DNA from: Faecalibacter macacae
GTDB lineage: Bacteria; Bacteroidota; Bacteroidia; Flavobacteriales; Weeksellaceae
Length of the DNA: 64,000 bases
Reading direction: 5' to 3'
NCBI RefSeq assembly: GCF_003687725.1
Contig: NZ_RDOJ01000018.1
Location: 1-64,000, forward strand
This document shows, piece by piece, positions 7,794 to 16,721 of this stretch; position 1 is the stretch's first letter; every line of letters starts with the position of its first letter. The notes under the pieces were generated by a model. That model made no database searches. It had not been told where the DNA came from and saw only the letters and a list, made by a program, of their open reading frames with translations. The translations under genes were made by a program, and so were the position numbers.

Positions 7794-8237
7794 TTATTTT
7801 TTAAATATTTTTCTATCGGATATTAATTGATTAATCTTTACCATTACCTCAAAGAATATCTTCATCTTTTCTGGTTCTATATTTTCATTAATTGCACTAT
7901 TAAATTGAACTACGAATCTTTTAGATGTATCCCTCATTTTTAAACCTTCATTAGTTAATGTGATTAAAACACTTCTACCATCTTCCGGATTAGGTTTACG
8001 TACAATAAATTTTCTATCTTCAAGATTTTTTAAAGTTCTTGATAAACTTGTGGGTTCAATTCCCATTTTAGGCCCCAAAGATGTACTTGGCGTACCTGTT
8101 TTTGGATCAATAGACAATAATGTAAATGCATATACCATTGTCGAGTCATACTCGCTTGCTTGTTCATTATACATTTTTTGAACGGCCAACCATGTTGATC
8201 GTAATAAGTAGTCTATCGTTAAATCATCTCTCAGCAT
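7794..8237 (-). CDS. MarR-family transcriptional regulator of the fad operon
   Basis: Winged-helix regulator of 147 aa. The core has the MarR layout: helix-turn-helix around residues 55-80 (LGPKMGIEPTSLSRTLKNLE), the wing DGRSVLITLTNEG at about 93-105, and flanking dimer helices. It is the first gene of the beta-oxidation operon, and a 16-bp perfect inverted repeat sits across its promoter 31 bp upstream, so autorepression relieved by an acyl-CoA or fatty acid is the natural model (inference from operon content). Length and start are normal. Confidence 0.9.
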   Translation of the reverse strand: MLRDDLTIDYLLRSTWLAVQKMYNEQASEYDSTMVYAFTLLSIDPKTGTPSTSLGPKMGIEPTSLSRTLKNLEDRKFIVRKPNPEDGRSVLITLTNEGLKMRDTSKRFVVQFNSAINENIEPEKMKIFFEVMVKINQLISDRKIFKK

Positions 8238-8257
8238 ATCACTCAGTGTATATATGA

Positions 8258-8301
8258 CAAATATATATTATTTTTTATTATGCAAGCATAATAAAAAATA
8301 A
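8258..8301 (-). promoter_or_regulatory. marR-fad promoter with overlapping palindromic operator
   Basis: On the minus strand TTG (8285-8283), 17 nt, TATATTTG (8265-8258) match the flavobacterial promoter. A perfect inverted repeat with 16-bp arms (8268-8283 and 8286-8301, 2-nt centre, core TTATGCAAGCATAA) covers the -33 box and most of the spacer, the place expected for a repressor. The transcript would begin near 8251. Confidence 0.7.
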
Positions 8302-8577
8302 ATTTTTAACCTTTTTTACAATTTATTCATATATCATTTAATTATACTTATTTAAATACAATTTAAATTACCACAAACTGTACTTATTTAGATAAATTTT
8401 AAAAAATTTAATTATTAAAGACTATATAAATAAATATAGTGTACTTCTACACTAATAAATAGATTTTATCAACAATAAAATAGCCTGAATTATAAATAAT
8501 AAGTATTAAATTGAATTTAGCTAAGAAGTACATTCGTAAAAGATTTCAATAGAAATCTTTTTAATAATTAAAATTAT
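8302..8577 (+). promoter_or_regulatory. Kup upstream region with leader hairpin
   Basis: The 276 bp before kup are very AT-rich. Two ACTTATTTA motifs (near 8347 and 8390) and short dyads around GTGTACTTCTACAC (8439-8452) are present, but no clear TAnnTTTG box. A perfect 10-bp hairpin, AAAAGATTTC (8538-8547) and GAAATCTTTT (8552-8561), followed by a T, ends 16 nt before the kup ATG; it could modulate termination or translation in the leader. No known riboswitch is recognised. Confidence 0.35.
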
Positions 8578-10527
8578 ATGAGTACAAATTCAACTCACTC
8601 AAAAGTTACTTACGCTTCCCTACTTATTACATTTGGAATAATATTCGGAGATATCGGAACCAGTCCACTTTACGTAATGAAAGCTATCATAGGAAAGGAT
8701 AGACAAATTACAGAAGACATCGTTTACGGAGGAGTTTCTTGTATTTTTTGGACACTATTTTTTCAAACTACAATAAAATACATTTGGCTGACCCTTCAAG
8801 CTGATAATAATGGCGAAGGTGGAATAATTTCACTTTACTCATTAATTAACAAAAAAGGTAAAAAACTAATTATACCTACAATTATTGGAGCAGCCATGTT
8901 ATTTGCTGATGGAATAATTACACCTCCAGTCTCAGTAACCTCAGCCGTAGAAGGTTTAAGATTTATAAAAGGATTGGAAGAAATACCAATTATACCAATC
9001 GTACTTACAATAATTACAATTTTATTTCTTGTACAACGATCTGGAACATCTAAAGTTGGTAAAATATTTGGCCCAATGATGTTTATTTGGTTCACTTTCT
9101 TAATGGGAATTGGAATATACATGTTGACAAAATATCCTGAAATCATAAAAAGTTTGAACCCTTATTACGCATACAATTTATTAGTTAATTATCCACAAGG
9201 TTTTTGGCTACTTGGAGCTGTATTTTTGTGTACAACAGGAGCTGAAGCTTTGTATTCAGATTTAGGACATTGTGGTAAAAACAACATCAGAATCAGTTGG
9301 ATTTATGTAAAAATTGCATTAATCATCAATTACCTTGGACAAGCGGCTTGGTTGATGCATTCTGGACAAGAATACTTAAACGGAAAGAATCCATTTTTCG
9401 CCATGTTACCTGATTTTTTATTAATTCCTGGAATTATCATTTCTACATGTGCTGCTATTATTGCTTCACAAGCTTTAATCACAGGATCATTTACCTTAGT
9501 AAATGAAGCTATAAATATCGGATTATGGCCACGTACAATGGTTGTACAACCTAATGAAGAAAAAAGTCAAATTTACATTCCTACAATTAATGTATTACTT
9601 TGGGCAGGATGTGTTTTCGTAGTTTTATATTTTCAAAGTTCAGAACACATGGAAGCTGCTTACGGATTAGCCATCACTGTAACCATGTTAATGACTACTT
9701 ATTTATTAGCCTACTATTTATATCTATATAAAAAGATTCCTAAAGTAGCGATTGCAATAATCATTACAATTTTTACTATTATAGAAGTATCTTTTTTTAC
9801 TGCTAATATTTTAAAATTCCACGAAGGTGGTTATGTTGCACTTACGATAAGCTTGATATTTATTATTTTAATGTATTGTAATTACTATGGTAAAATTCTA
9901 AATGAAAGAAATCTTGAATTTGTCAATTTCAATAATTATAAGTGCATTTTATCTGAATTAAGCGAGGATAAAAGTATCAATAAATACTCTACTTTATTAT
10001 TCTATTTTACGAAATCAACAAAAAAGAATAAAATAGAGAAAAATATCATCAATTCTATTTTAGCAAAACGCCCAAAACGTGCCGACATGTACTGGTTTAT
10101 AAATGTAGAAAGAACAAATCAACCATATACTTTATCTTATGAATTAATAGAAATTGAACCAAAGAAGATTTACAAAATTATATTTAAAATCGGGTTTCGA
10201 GTACAACCAAAAACTGAATTATATATAAAAAGAATTATTAGTGATTTATACCAATCTGGAGAATTAGAACTAAAATATCTTCAGCCAACTTTAAAAAGAT
10301 ACAATTCAGAACCTGATATGAAGTTTATTTTATTACAAAAATTCCCTTCAATAGAAAGTCATTTCACATTAAAAGAAGCCACTATACTAAAAGTATATGC
10401 ATTAATTAAAAAAATAGAATATAATATTTCCAAAAGCTTTGGATTAGAGAAAAATGATGTAATTATAGAACAGGTTCCACTTTATTTACATTCTAAAAAC
10501 AAAATTGATTTACAGCGTATTAAATAA
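8578..10527 (+). CDS. kup: Kup-family potassium uptake permease
   Basis: Integral membrane K+ transporter of 649 aa (KUP/HAK/KT family, K+/H+ symport). The family hallmark GDIGTSPLYV lies at about 24-33 in the first membrane helix; further conserved blocks are DNNGEGGIISLY at about 76-87, GTSKVGKIFGPMMFIWF near 155-171 and GAEALYSDLGHCG near 220-232. About twelve membrane helices occupy the first 430 residues, followed by a cytoplasmic C-terminal domain of about 210 residues. It diverges from the marR-fad operon and is followed by a YegP-like gene. A Kbp-type potassium-binding protein is encoded at 36458, but the two are not linked. Confidence 0.95.
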   Translation: MSTNSTHSKVTYASLLITFGIIFGDIGTSPLYVMKAIIGKDRQITEDIVYGGVSCIFWTLFFQTTIKYIWLTLQADNNGEGGIISLYSLINKKGKKLIIPTIIGAAMLFADGIITPPVSVTSAVEGLRFIKGLEEIPIIPIVLTIITILFLVQRSGTSKVGKIFGPMMFIWFTFLMGIGIYMLTKYPEIIKSLNPYYAYNLLVNYPQGFWLLGAVFLCTTGAEALYSDLGHCGKNNIRISWIYVKIALIINYLGQAAWLMHSGQEYLNGKNPFFAMLPDFLLIPGIIISTCAAIIASQALITGSFTLVNEAINIGLWPRTMVVQPNEEKSQIYIPTINVLLWAGCVFVVLYFQSSEHMEAAYGLAITVTMLMTTYLLAYYLYLYKKIPKVAIAIIITIFTIIEVSFFTANILKFHEGGYVALTISLIFIILMYCNYYGKILNERNLEFVNFNNYKCILSELSEDKSINKYSTLLFYFTKSTKKNKIEKNIINSILAKRPKRADMYWFINVERTNQPYTLSYELIEIEPKKIYKIIFKIGFRVQPKTELYIKRIISDLYQSGELELKYLQPTLKRYNSEPDMKFILLQKFPSIESHFTLKEATILKVYALIKKIEYNISKSFGLEKNDVIIEQVPLYLHSKNKIDLQRIK

Positions 10528-10562
10528 ATACTTATATTTAATAAACCTTAAATTACAATACT

Positions 10563-10889
10563 ATGTTTGAAGTATATATTGACAAAGCTGGAGAATACAG
10601 ATTTCGTTTAAAAGCTAAAAATGGACAAAACATTTTAGCAAGTGAAGGCTACGCACAAAAGCAAGGTTGTCTTAACGGAATTGAATCTGTAAAAACTAAC
10701 GCTAAAGACGAATCAAAATTTGAAACTAAAACAACTGAATCTGGTAAATACCGATTTAATTTAAAAGCTGCTAATGGACAAATTATTGGTACAAGTCAAA
10801 ATTACGAGTCTGAGAATGGATGTAAAAATGGGATTGAATCTGTAATGAAGAATGCTCCAGAAGCTGAAGTTATAGAAGTAAAAGGATAA
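10563..10889 (+). CDS. YegP-like DUF1508 protein, two repeats
   Basis: Protein of 108 aa built of two copies of the DUF1508/YegP unit: residues about 3-47 (YRFRLKAKNGQNILASEGY, NGIESVKTNA) and 57-101 (YRFNLKAANGQIIGTSQNY, NGIESVMKNA). The two-unit form is the usual one in E. coli YegP. No signal peptide; probably cytosolic. Molecular function is not established. It starts 35 bp after kup and may be cotranscribed with it. The lysine-rich ends are low in complexity. Confidence 0.9.
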   Translation: MFEVYIDKAGEYRFRLKAKNGQNILASEGYAQKQGCLNGIESVKTNAKDESKFETKTTESGKYRFNLKAANGQIIGTSQNYESENGCKNGIESVMKNAPEAEVIEVKG

Positions 10890-10914
10890 ATCACAAACCT
10901 TTATAAAAAGCTGA

Positions 10915-10937
10915 AGCCTTGAACAAAGTCCAAGGCT
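10915..10937. terminator. Possible bidirectional terminator between YegP-like gene and dps
   Basis: AGCCTTG (10915-10921) pairs with CAAGGCT (10931-10937) between two convergent genes. There is no good T-run on the plus side, so it is a weak candidate. Confidence 0.4.
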
Positions 10938-10999
10938 CAACCTAATTAACACTAATATGAATTAACACTAAAAACTTATGAAGTAAAATAATGTTCACT

Positions 11000-11461
11000 T
11001 TATTTAAGATGCGATCTAAGCATCCAAGCAGTTTTTTGATGTTGCTCTAATAGACCAACTAAATAGTCCGATGTAGATACATCATTTAAATCTTCAATTT
11101 CCTTGATAGATTCGTTTAAGAAAGCAATAATAATTTCGTAATCGTTTAATAATTCTTTCATAAATGATAAACTATTATACTCTTCGATTTTGTTTTCTTG
11201 TAAATGAGTTAACTGCAAATACTCACTCATTGTAGCAGGCGCATAAACATCTTTTGTTCTGATTTTTTCTGCAACCTCATCAATTATTAACTGTAACTCG
11301 TTATACTGAGTTTCGAAATACACGTGTGCTGTTTGAAAATCTGGTCCTTCTACGTTCCAGTGCGCATTACGTGTTTTTAAATATAAAATTGTTTCGTCAG
11401 CTAATAATTGTTTTAAAATATTCGCGATTTTGTTTATTTGATCTTTCGTTAAAAAATTCAT
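11000..11461 (-). CDS. dps: Dps-family DNA-binding ferritin-like protein
   Basis: Miniferritin of 153 aa that oxidises Fe2+ with peroxide, stores the iron and protects DNA in starvation or oxidative stress. The inter-subunit ferroxidase ligands are all visible: His34 (NAHWNVEG), His46, Asp61 and Glu65 in the LIIDEVAEKIR block. It lacks the Lys-rich N-terminal tail of E. coli Dps, so direct DNA binding is uncertain. It is monocistronic, with a good TATATTTG -7 box upstream. Confidence 0.95.
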   Translation of the reverse strand: MNFLTKDQINKIANILKQLLADETILYLKTRNAHWNVEGPDFQTAHVYFETQYNELQLIIDEVAEKIRTKDVYAPATMSEYLQLTHLQENKIEEYNSLSFMKELLNDYEIIIAFLNESIKEIEDLNDVSTSDYLVGLLEQHQKTAWMLRSHLK

Positions 11462-11501
11462 GATATAGTTTATTTAGATTCTTGTTTGATTATTTCTAGT
11501 G

Positions 11502-11509
11502 CAAATATA
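11502..11509 (-). promoter_or_regulatory. dps promoter -7 box
   Basis: TATATTTG on the minus strand matches TAnnTTTG, about 41 bp before the dps ATG. No TTG is found at the usual distance upstream, which may mean that an activator is needed. Confidence 0.4.
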
Positions 11510-11902
11510 GAACCAACTTATCATATTGTTATAGATTTTTCAAATTAAAATCTAATCAAGTAATAAATAAATCTTATAGAACGTCTCTTGTAAATAATAC
11601 CTTTAATTCGGTATTCTTATAGGACAAAGTTAACGCAGATTCTCTGAAATAAAACAAATTTTACGTTAAATAAAGATTAAAATTCATTAAATCTTTTTCA
11701 TTATATATTACCTTCACAATAAACATACCACATTACACTGACTAACAATAATATATAAAAATATAACTTTTATAAATTCGAAAATAATTTCTACAAAACA
11801 ATAAATATTCGGGTAAATATTTATTTATTACGAGTTGATTTAGTTAAATTTTAAATAAATTTTAAGAAAACATAAAGAGAAGAGGAACTTTTTTCTATAT
11901 GT
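11510..11902. other. AT-rich gap between dps and uvrA
   Basis: No gene is visible. The stretch has a small dyad, AATACC/GGTATT (11596-11601, 11610-11615), and several AT-only dyads near 11850-11870. No convincing intrinsic terminator was found for uvrA, whose 3' end faces this gap. Confidence 0.5.
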
Positions 11903-14725
11903 TTAAAGCTCGTTTATTAAATACTTACCTGTTACACTTTTTTTATTTTTTGCAATTTCTTCAGGCGTACCCTCTGCAACAACTTTACCTCCATTTCTTC
12001 CTCCTTCTGGACCTATATCAATAACATGATCGGCTAACTTAATAACATCCAAGTTATGTTCAATAATAATTACAGTATTTCCAAACTCAACTATTGTATT
12101 TATTACATTCATCAAAATTCTTATATCTTCAAAATGTAACCCCGTGGTTGGCTCATCTAATATATATATTGTTTTACCTGTTTGCTTTTTAGACAGCTCT
12201 GTTGCTAATTTTACACGCTGCGCTTCTCCACCACTTAAAGTTGTAGATTGTTGACCTAATGTGATGTATCCTAAACCAACATCTTGTAACATTTTTACTA
12301 CTCGGAAAATCTTCGGAATTGGATCAAAAAACTCAACAGCTTCGTTTACAGTCATATCTAAAACATCAGCAATTGATTTTCCTTTGTAACGAATTTCTAA
12401 TGTTTCTCGGTTAAATCGTTTTCCATTACATGTTTCACAATTTACATGAATATCAGGCAAGAAATTCATTTCAATCACTCGTAGACCTGCTCCTTGGCAA
12501 GTTTCACAACGACCACCTTTTACATTAAAAGAGAATCGACCTGGTTTATAACCACGAATTTTAGCTTCAGGTAGATTTGTAAATAACGTTCTTATATCAG
12601 AAAAAATTCCAGTATAAGTTGCAGGATTAGATCTTGGCGTACGACCAATTGGCGACTGATCCACTTCTATTACTTTATCTAAATACTCTAAACCTTCTAA
12701 TTTTTTATATGGCATTGGTTCTTTTTCAGCTCTAAAGAAATGCTGATTTAAGATGCGATAAAGTGTTTCGTTAATCAATGTTGATTTTCCTGATCCAGAA
12801 ACTCCAGAAACAACTGTTAATGTTCCTAAAGGAATAGAAATATCTACATTTTTTAAATTATTACCTTTCGCTCCTTTTAAGGTTAAGAATTGTCCATTTC
12901 CTTTTCTGCGTTCAGCCGGAATTTCAATATTCTTTTGTTTATTTAAATATTGAGAAGTTAATGTGTCAGATTTCAACATCTCATCTGGTGTTCCTTCCCA
13001 AACGATTTGACCTCCATTTCTACCCGCTTTTGGACCAACATCAATTACGTGATCGGCTTCTAAAATCATATCTTTATCGTGTTCTACCACTAAAACTGAA
13101 TTTCCAATATCACGTAATTTCTTTAAAGAATCAATTAATTTTACATTATCACGCTGATGCAATCCAATACTTGGCTCATCCATAATATAAAGTACATTAA
13201 CTAATTGAGAACCGATTTGCGTTGCTAAACGAATACGCTGCGCTTCTCCTCCAGATAAAGTTTTTGATGAACGATTTAATGATAAATATTCCAATCCAAC
13301 ATCTAACAAAAACATTAAACGAGTCGAAATTTCTTTCAAAATCTCAAAACCTATTTGTTGTTGCGTAGAACTTAACGTATTCGGAACATTATCTATCCAA
13401 TCAAAAAGTGTTTTTAAATCTAAATTTGCAACTTCACCGATGTGTTTTTCATCGATACGAAAATGTAAAGATTCATTATTTAATCGATACCCATGACAAG
13501 ATGGACATTCGACCTTTCTTGATAATAATTTTGAAACTGCATTAGAATTTGAGTTTGTTTTATCATCAATTATATCTTGTAAATAAGGCAATAAACCTTC
13601 AAAATCAATTTTATAAGTTTTTTTAACAGAAGCGAATTTTAAATCAACATTTAAAGTTTCTACCAATCCGTGTAAAACATCATGTAATAATTCTTTTGAA
13701 AGATCCTTAAATTTTGTTTTCTGATCTGTATTGTGCTTTACAAAAATAGCTTCCAATTGTTTTTCAACTCTTGATGTATTTTTGATAATTTCAAACACTT
13801 CTTCCAAGTTATCATTTAAGGATTTTTTAGGATCTGTAAATAATTTTTCCATATTTACTTCTTTCAACTCCCCTAAACCAGCACAAGTTGGACAAGCACC
13901 TTTTGGCGAGTTAAATGAAAAAGTATTTGGTTCTGGTAAAGCATAAGACGAACCAGTTGTAGGACACATTAAATTTTTAGAATAAAATTTGGCCTCATTT
14001 GTTTCGTAATTCAGAATCATGATGATTCCGCTACCTTGATACATTGCTTGCGTAATCGAAGATTGTAAACGCTCGTCAGAAATTTTATCGTTTAATTTTA
14101 ATTTATCAATCACCAACTCGATATCATGCGTTTTGTATCGATCTAACATCATTCCTGGAGAAATTTCTTTTACTTCTCCATTGATGCGCATCTCCAAAAA
14201 TCCTTTTCGAGAATATTGCGAAAAAAGTTCGCGGTAATGACCTTTGCGTGATCGAACCAGCGGTGCTAAAATTGCAATTTTTTGATCATTGAAATTAGTT
14301 CGGATTAAATTAATGATTTGTTCTTCTGTATAAGAAACCATTGCTTCGTTTGTTTCTGTAGAATAAGCCGTAGAAACACGAGCGAATAATAAACGAAGAA
14401 AATCGTAAATCTCGGTAATTGTACCAACCGTTGAACGTGGATTTTTAGAAGTCGTTTTTTGCTCTATTGCAATAACAGGAGATAATCCATCAATTTTATC
14501 AACATCTGGACGCTCTAAACCTCCAAGAAATTGACGCGCATAAGCCGAAAAAGTTTCAATGTAACGACGTTGCCCTTCCGCATAAATCGTATCAAACGCT
14601 AAAGAAGATTTACCACTACCACTTAAACCAGTTATTACTACTAATTCGTTACGAGGTATTTTAACATCAATATTTTTTAAATTGTGTTCTCTGGCTCCGT
14701 AAACTTCAATAAAATCTTTATCCAT
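11903..14725 (-). CDS. uvrA: Excinuclease ABC subunit A
   Basis: DNA damage recognition ATPase of nucleotide excision repair, 940 aa from the chosen start. It contains two ABC modules: Walker A GLSGSGKS at 33-40 and GVSGSGKST in the second half, with LSGGEAQR signatures in both. The C-terminal zinc finger is complete (CETCQGAG ... CETCNGKR); the first finger begins CPTTG instead of CxxC but keeps CPTCAGLG, a pattern common in this phylum. The frame extends 15 codons further upstream (to 14770), but that part runs through the preceding gene's terminator and lacks family similarity, so MDKDFIEVYGARE is the likely start. Confidence 0.95.
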   Translation of the reverse strand: MDKDFIEVYGAREHNLKNIDVKIPRNELVVITGLSGSGKSSLAFDTIYAEGQRRYIETFSAYARQFLGGLERPDVDKIDGLSPVIAIEQKTTSKNPRSTVGTITEIYDFLRLLFARVSTAYSTETNEAMVSYTEEQIINLIRTNFNDQKIAILAPLVRSRKGHYRELFSQYSRKGFLEMRINGEVKEISPGMMLDRYKTHDIELVIDKLKLNDKISDERLQSSITQAMYQGSGIIMILNYETNEAKFYSKNLMCPTTGSSYALPEPNTFSFNSPKGACPTCAGLGELKEVNMEKLFTDPKKSLNDNLEEVFEIIKNTSRVEKQLEAIFVKHNTDQKTKFKDLSKELLHDVLHGLVETLNVDLKFASVKKTYKIDFEGLLPYLQDIIDDKTNSNSNAVSKLLSRKVECPSCHGYRLNNESLHFRIDEKHIGEVANLDLKTLFDWIDNVPNTLSSTQQQIGFEILKEISTRLMFLLDVGLEYLSLNRSSKTLSGGEAQRIRLATQIGSQLVNVLYIMDEPSIGLHQRDNVKLIDSLKKLRDIGNSVLVVEHDKDMILEADHVIDVGPKAGRNGGQIVWEGTPDEMLKSDTLTSQYLNKQKNIEIPAERRKGNGQFLTLKGAKGNNLKNVDISIPLGTLTVVSGVSGSGKSTLINETLYRILNQHFFRAEKEPMPYKKLEGLEYLDKVIEVDQSPIGRTPRSNPATYTGIFSDIRTLFTNLPEAKIRGYKPGRFSFNVKGGRCETCQGAGLRVIEMNFLPDIHVNCETCNGKRFNRETLEIRYKGKSIADVLDMTVNEAVEFFDPIPKIFRVVKMLQDVGLGYITLGQQSTTLSGGEAQRVKLATELSKKQTGKTIYILDEPTTGLHFEDIRILMNVINTIVEFGNTVIIIEHNLDVIKLADHVIDIGPEGGRNGGKVVAEGTPEEIAKNKKSVTGKYLINEL

Positions 14726-14760
14726 TGCAATTTTTTGATAAGTGGCAAAATTACAATAAA

Positions 14761-14782
14761 AAAGCCACATTTCTGTGGCTTT
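14761..14782 (-). terminator. Terminator of the SRPBCC gene
   Basis: AAAGCCACA (14761-14769) and TGTGGCTTT (14774-14782) form a 9-bp stem, followed on the minus strand by TTTTATT. It lies 17 bp beyond the stop of the gene at 14800. Confidence 0.85.
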
Positions 14783-14799
14783 AAAGACGTTAAATTATC

Positions 14800-15831
14800 T
14801 TAATTTGTTATTATCGGAATATAAATTCGTGTTTTTAATTGTAGTGAATCCGTTTCCTTCGGATCGTTTAAAAATACTTCTAATTCTCTATCTCCTAATT
14901 CTATTTTTTTACTTTTAGCATAATTCCTCATCAATTGCAGCGTATGTTTCTTCTTGTTACGAGAACCTTGATGCATTGTCAATAAATATTCACCTTCAGG
15001 AACTATAACTCTTTGCATTCCTTTTTGCAACGTTAATCCTTCTACAAAATTAATTCCGGCAAATAATGTTTTTTTCTTTTTTTCAGAGTCAATTTCAGTT
15101 GTATAAACTGTTGGAAAACCTAAATCAAAATCATAAGAATCTTCTTCATTAATTAATGATTTATAAATCACCTCAAATGCTTCATCTACTTTTTCCATCG
15201 CGTCGTTATCATCTAAAGAACTCGATTTTTTTATAGCCATAAGCACTTGTTTATTCAATTTAATTAATCTGAATTCTCCATAATTTAATTTACCTTCTTT
15301 TCTTTCTTTATCTAATCTAACTTTAACTAGTTCATTAAAATTTTCAATAGATTTTTCTACCTTTTTTAATGGAGATTTGAAGAATAAAAAATAACGGTAA
15401 TAGAATGGAACTTCTTGACTAGTGTAATGTACATTTAATAACGTATTTCCTGATGAAGTTTGTTCAAAATCTATCGATAAAGTATCTTCATCTTCCCAAC
15501 CTTCGTATTTAAAAATATAGTCAATCGATTGATTCATTTCAAAATTATCGATTTTTATTTTTCCATTTCCTACATCTGATTTTGTACTTTTCCATTCAGA
15601 GAATTCTTTCTCGATTTCCTCTTCACTAAAAGTCTTTATAACTGTAGAATCTTGCCCTGTAAATTGTTCCCATTTCGAGAATTTTCTTAAGTCTAAAAAT
15701 TCATCGTAAACTAATCCTATTGGAGCTTCAATCTCATAAGTTAATTTTTCATCAACCTTATTAGATAAGAAGAATGGAAAAAGAACAAACAAAAAAACCA
15801 AAACGATTAAAAATATATTTATTTGCTTCAT
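14800..15831 (-). CDS. Membrane-anchored SRPBCC protein with GyrI-like C-terminal domain
   Basis: Protein of 343 aa. A single membrane helix near the N terminus (residues about 4-24) is followed by an SRPBCC/polyketide-cyclase-like fold (about 30-160; KLTYEIEAPIGLVYDEFLDLRKFSKWE) and a C-terminal part (about 185-340) resembling GyrI-like/AraC effector-binding domains (ending LQLKTRIYIPI). Such pairs are frequent in Bacteroidota; ligand and role are unknown. The start at 15831 is favoured over one 16 codons upstream because a consensus promoter occupies 15849-15878 and would start transcription only about 10 nt before this ATG. Confidence 0.75.
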   Translation of the reverse strand: MKQINIFLIVLVFLFVLFPFFLSNKVDEKLTYEIEAPIGLVYDEFLDLRKFSKWEQFTGQDSTVIKTFSEEEIEKEFSEWKSTKSDVGNGKIKIDNFEMNQSIDYIFKYEGWEDEDTLSIDFEQTSSGNTLLNVHYTSQEVPFYYRYFLFFKSPLKKVEKSIENFNELVKVRLDKERKEGKLNYGEFRLIKLNKQVLMAIKKSSSLDDNDAMEKVDEAFEVIYKSLINEEDSYDFDLGFPTVYTTEIDSEKKKKTLFAGINFVEGLTLQKGMQRVIVPEGEYLLTMHQGSRNKKKHTLQLMRNYAKSKKIELGDRELEVFLNDPKETDSLQLKTRIYIPIITN

Positions 15832-15848
15832 TATTATGTTATAATGTA

Positions 15849-15878
15849 CAAATTTACCATTTCGATATATATTTATCA
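15849..15878 (-). promoter_or_regulatory. Promoter of the SRPBCC gene
   Basis: TTG (15878-15876), 19-nt spacer, TAAATTTG (15856-15849) on the minus strand: a near-perfect flavobacterial promoter. Its position fixes the translational start at 15831. Confidence 0.65.
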
Positions 15879-15939
15879 ACTGACATAAAAATATTTCAAC
15901 AAAAAAGATTATTTTTAGAGATAAAGAAATTTAAATACT

Positions 15940-16524
15940 ATGGACTTATCAACATTATTACAAGGCGAAATGGGACAAAAAATTGTAGGTGCTGCTGCCC
16001 AACAATTAGGTATTAACGAATCTCAGGCGCAAACTGCTGTTGGGGCTGCTATTCCTTTTTTATTATCTGCTTTAAATAAAAATGCACAAAGTGGAGGAGC
16101 TAATGGAATTGAAAATGCATTAAACCAGCACGATGGTAGCGTCTTAGATAATCTTTCTGGATTTTTAGGACAAGGAGGAAATATGCAAGATGGTTTAGGA
16201 ATCTTAGGACACGTTTTAGGAGGAAACCAACAAACTGTTGCAAATAATATTGGAAAACAATCTGGATTAGATTCAGGACAAATGATTAAAATTTTAGCTT
16301 TGGTTGCTCCAATCGTAATGGGATTTTTAGGAAAACAAAAACAAGCTCAAGGAGTTAAATCTGACGGTATCGCTGGATTATTAGGCGGATTAGTTGGTGG
16401 AACAAATCAAGCTTCTGGTGGTATAAATTTAGGTGGTTTTGAAAAATTATTAGATCAAGACGGTGACGGTAAATTAGATGCTGGAGATGTAATGGGATTA
16501 TTAGGAGGTTTCTTCAAAAAATAA
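15940..16524 (+). CDS. DUF937 (YidB-like) protein with calcium-loop-like tail
   Basis: Gly- and Gln-rich protein of 194 aa with the DUF937 pattern (GEMGQKIVGAAAQQLGINESQAQTAVG cut across residues 9-35, then AIPFLLSALNKNA). The C terminus contains DQDGDGKLDAGD at about 172-183, close to an EF-hand or dockerin calcium loop. No signal peptide. Function is unknown. It diverges from the SRPBCC gene and is followed by a strong terminator, so it is a single-gene unit. Confidence 0.8.
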   Translation: MDLSTLLQGEMGQKIVGAAAQQLGINESQAQTAVGAAIPFLLSALNKNAQSGGANGIENALNQHDGSVLDNLSGFLGQGGNMQDGLGILGHVLGGNQQTVANNIGKQSGLDSGQMIKILALVAPIVMGFLGKQKQAQGVKSDGIAGLLGGLVGGTNQASGGINLGGFEKLLDQDGDGKLDAGDVMGLLGGFFKK

Positions 16525-16547
16525 ATCTAATACAATTTTAATATATC

Positions 16548-16577
16548 ATGCGAGTTTATTCAAACTCGCATTTTTTT
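16548..16577 (+). terminator. Terminator of the DUF937 gene
   Basis: ATGCGAGTTT (16548-16557), loop ATTC, AAACTCGCAT (16562-16571), then a T-run to 16577. Confidence 0.9.
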
Positions 16578-16721
16578 GTCTATTATTTTTTCAACTTCGC
16601 AATAAAAAAAGACTTTTCAACTTTGATTAATAAATTTAAACCATTCTGAATTAAATTGCAATGGATAAAACAACTACAAATTTTACTTTTTATTAAATTT
16701 AGCCTACACATTAAACATAAA

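Noticed and set aside
14726-14770. Extension of UvrA by 15 codons (MWLFYCNFATYQKIA)
   Set aside because: The segment contains part of the upstream gene's terminator and lacks family similarity.
15832-15879. Extension of the SRPBCC protein by 16 codons
   Set aside because: A consensus promoter at 15849-15878 lies inside it, so it would not be transcribed.
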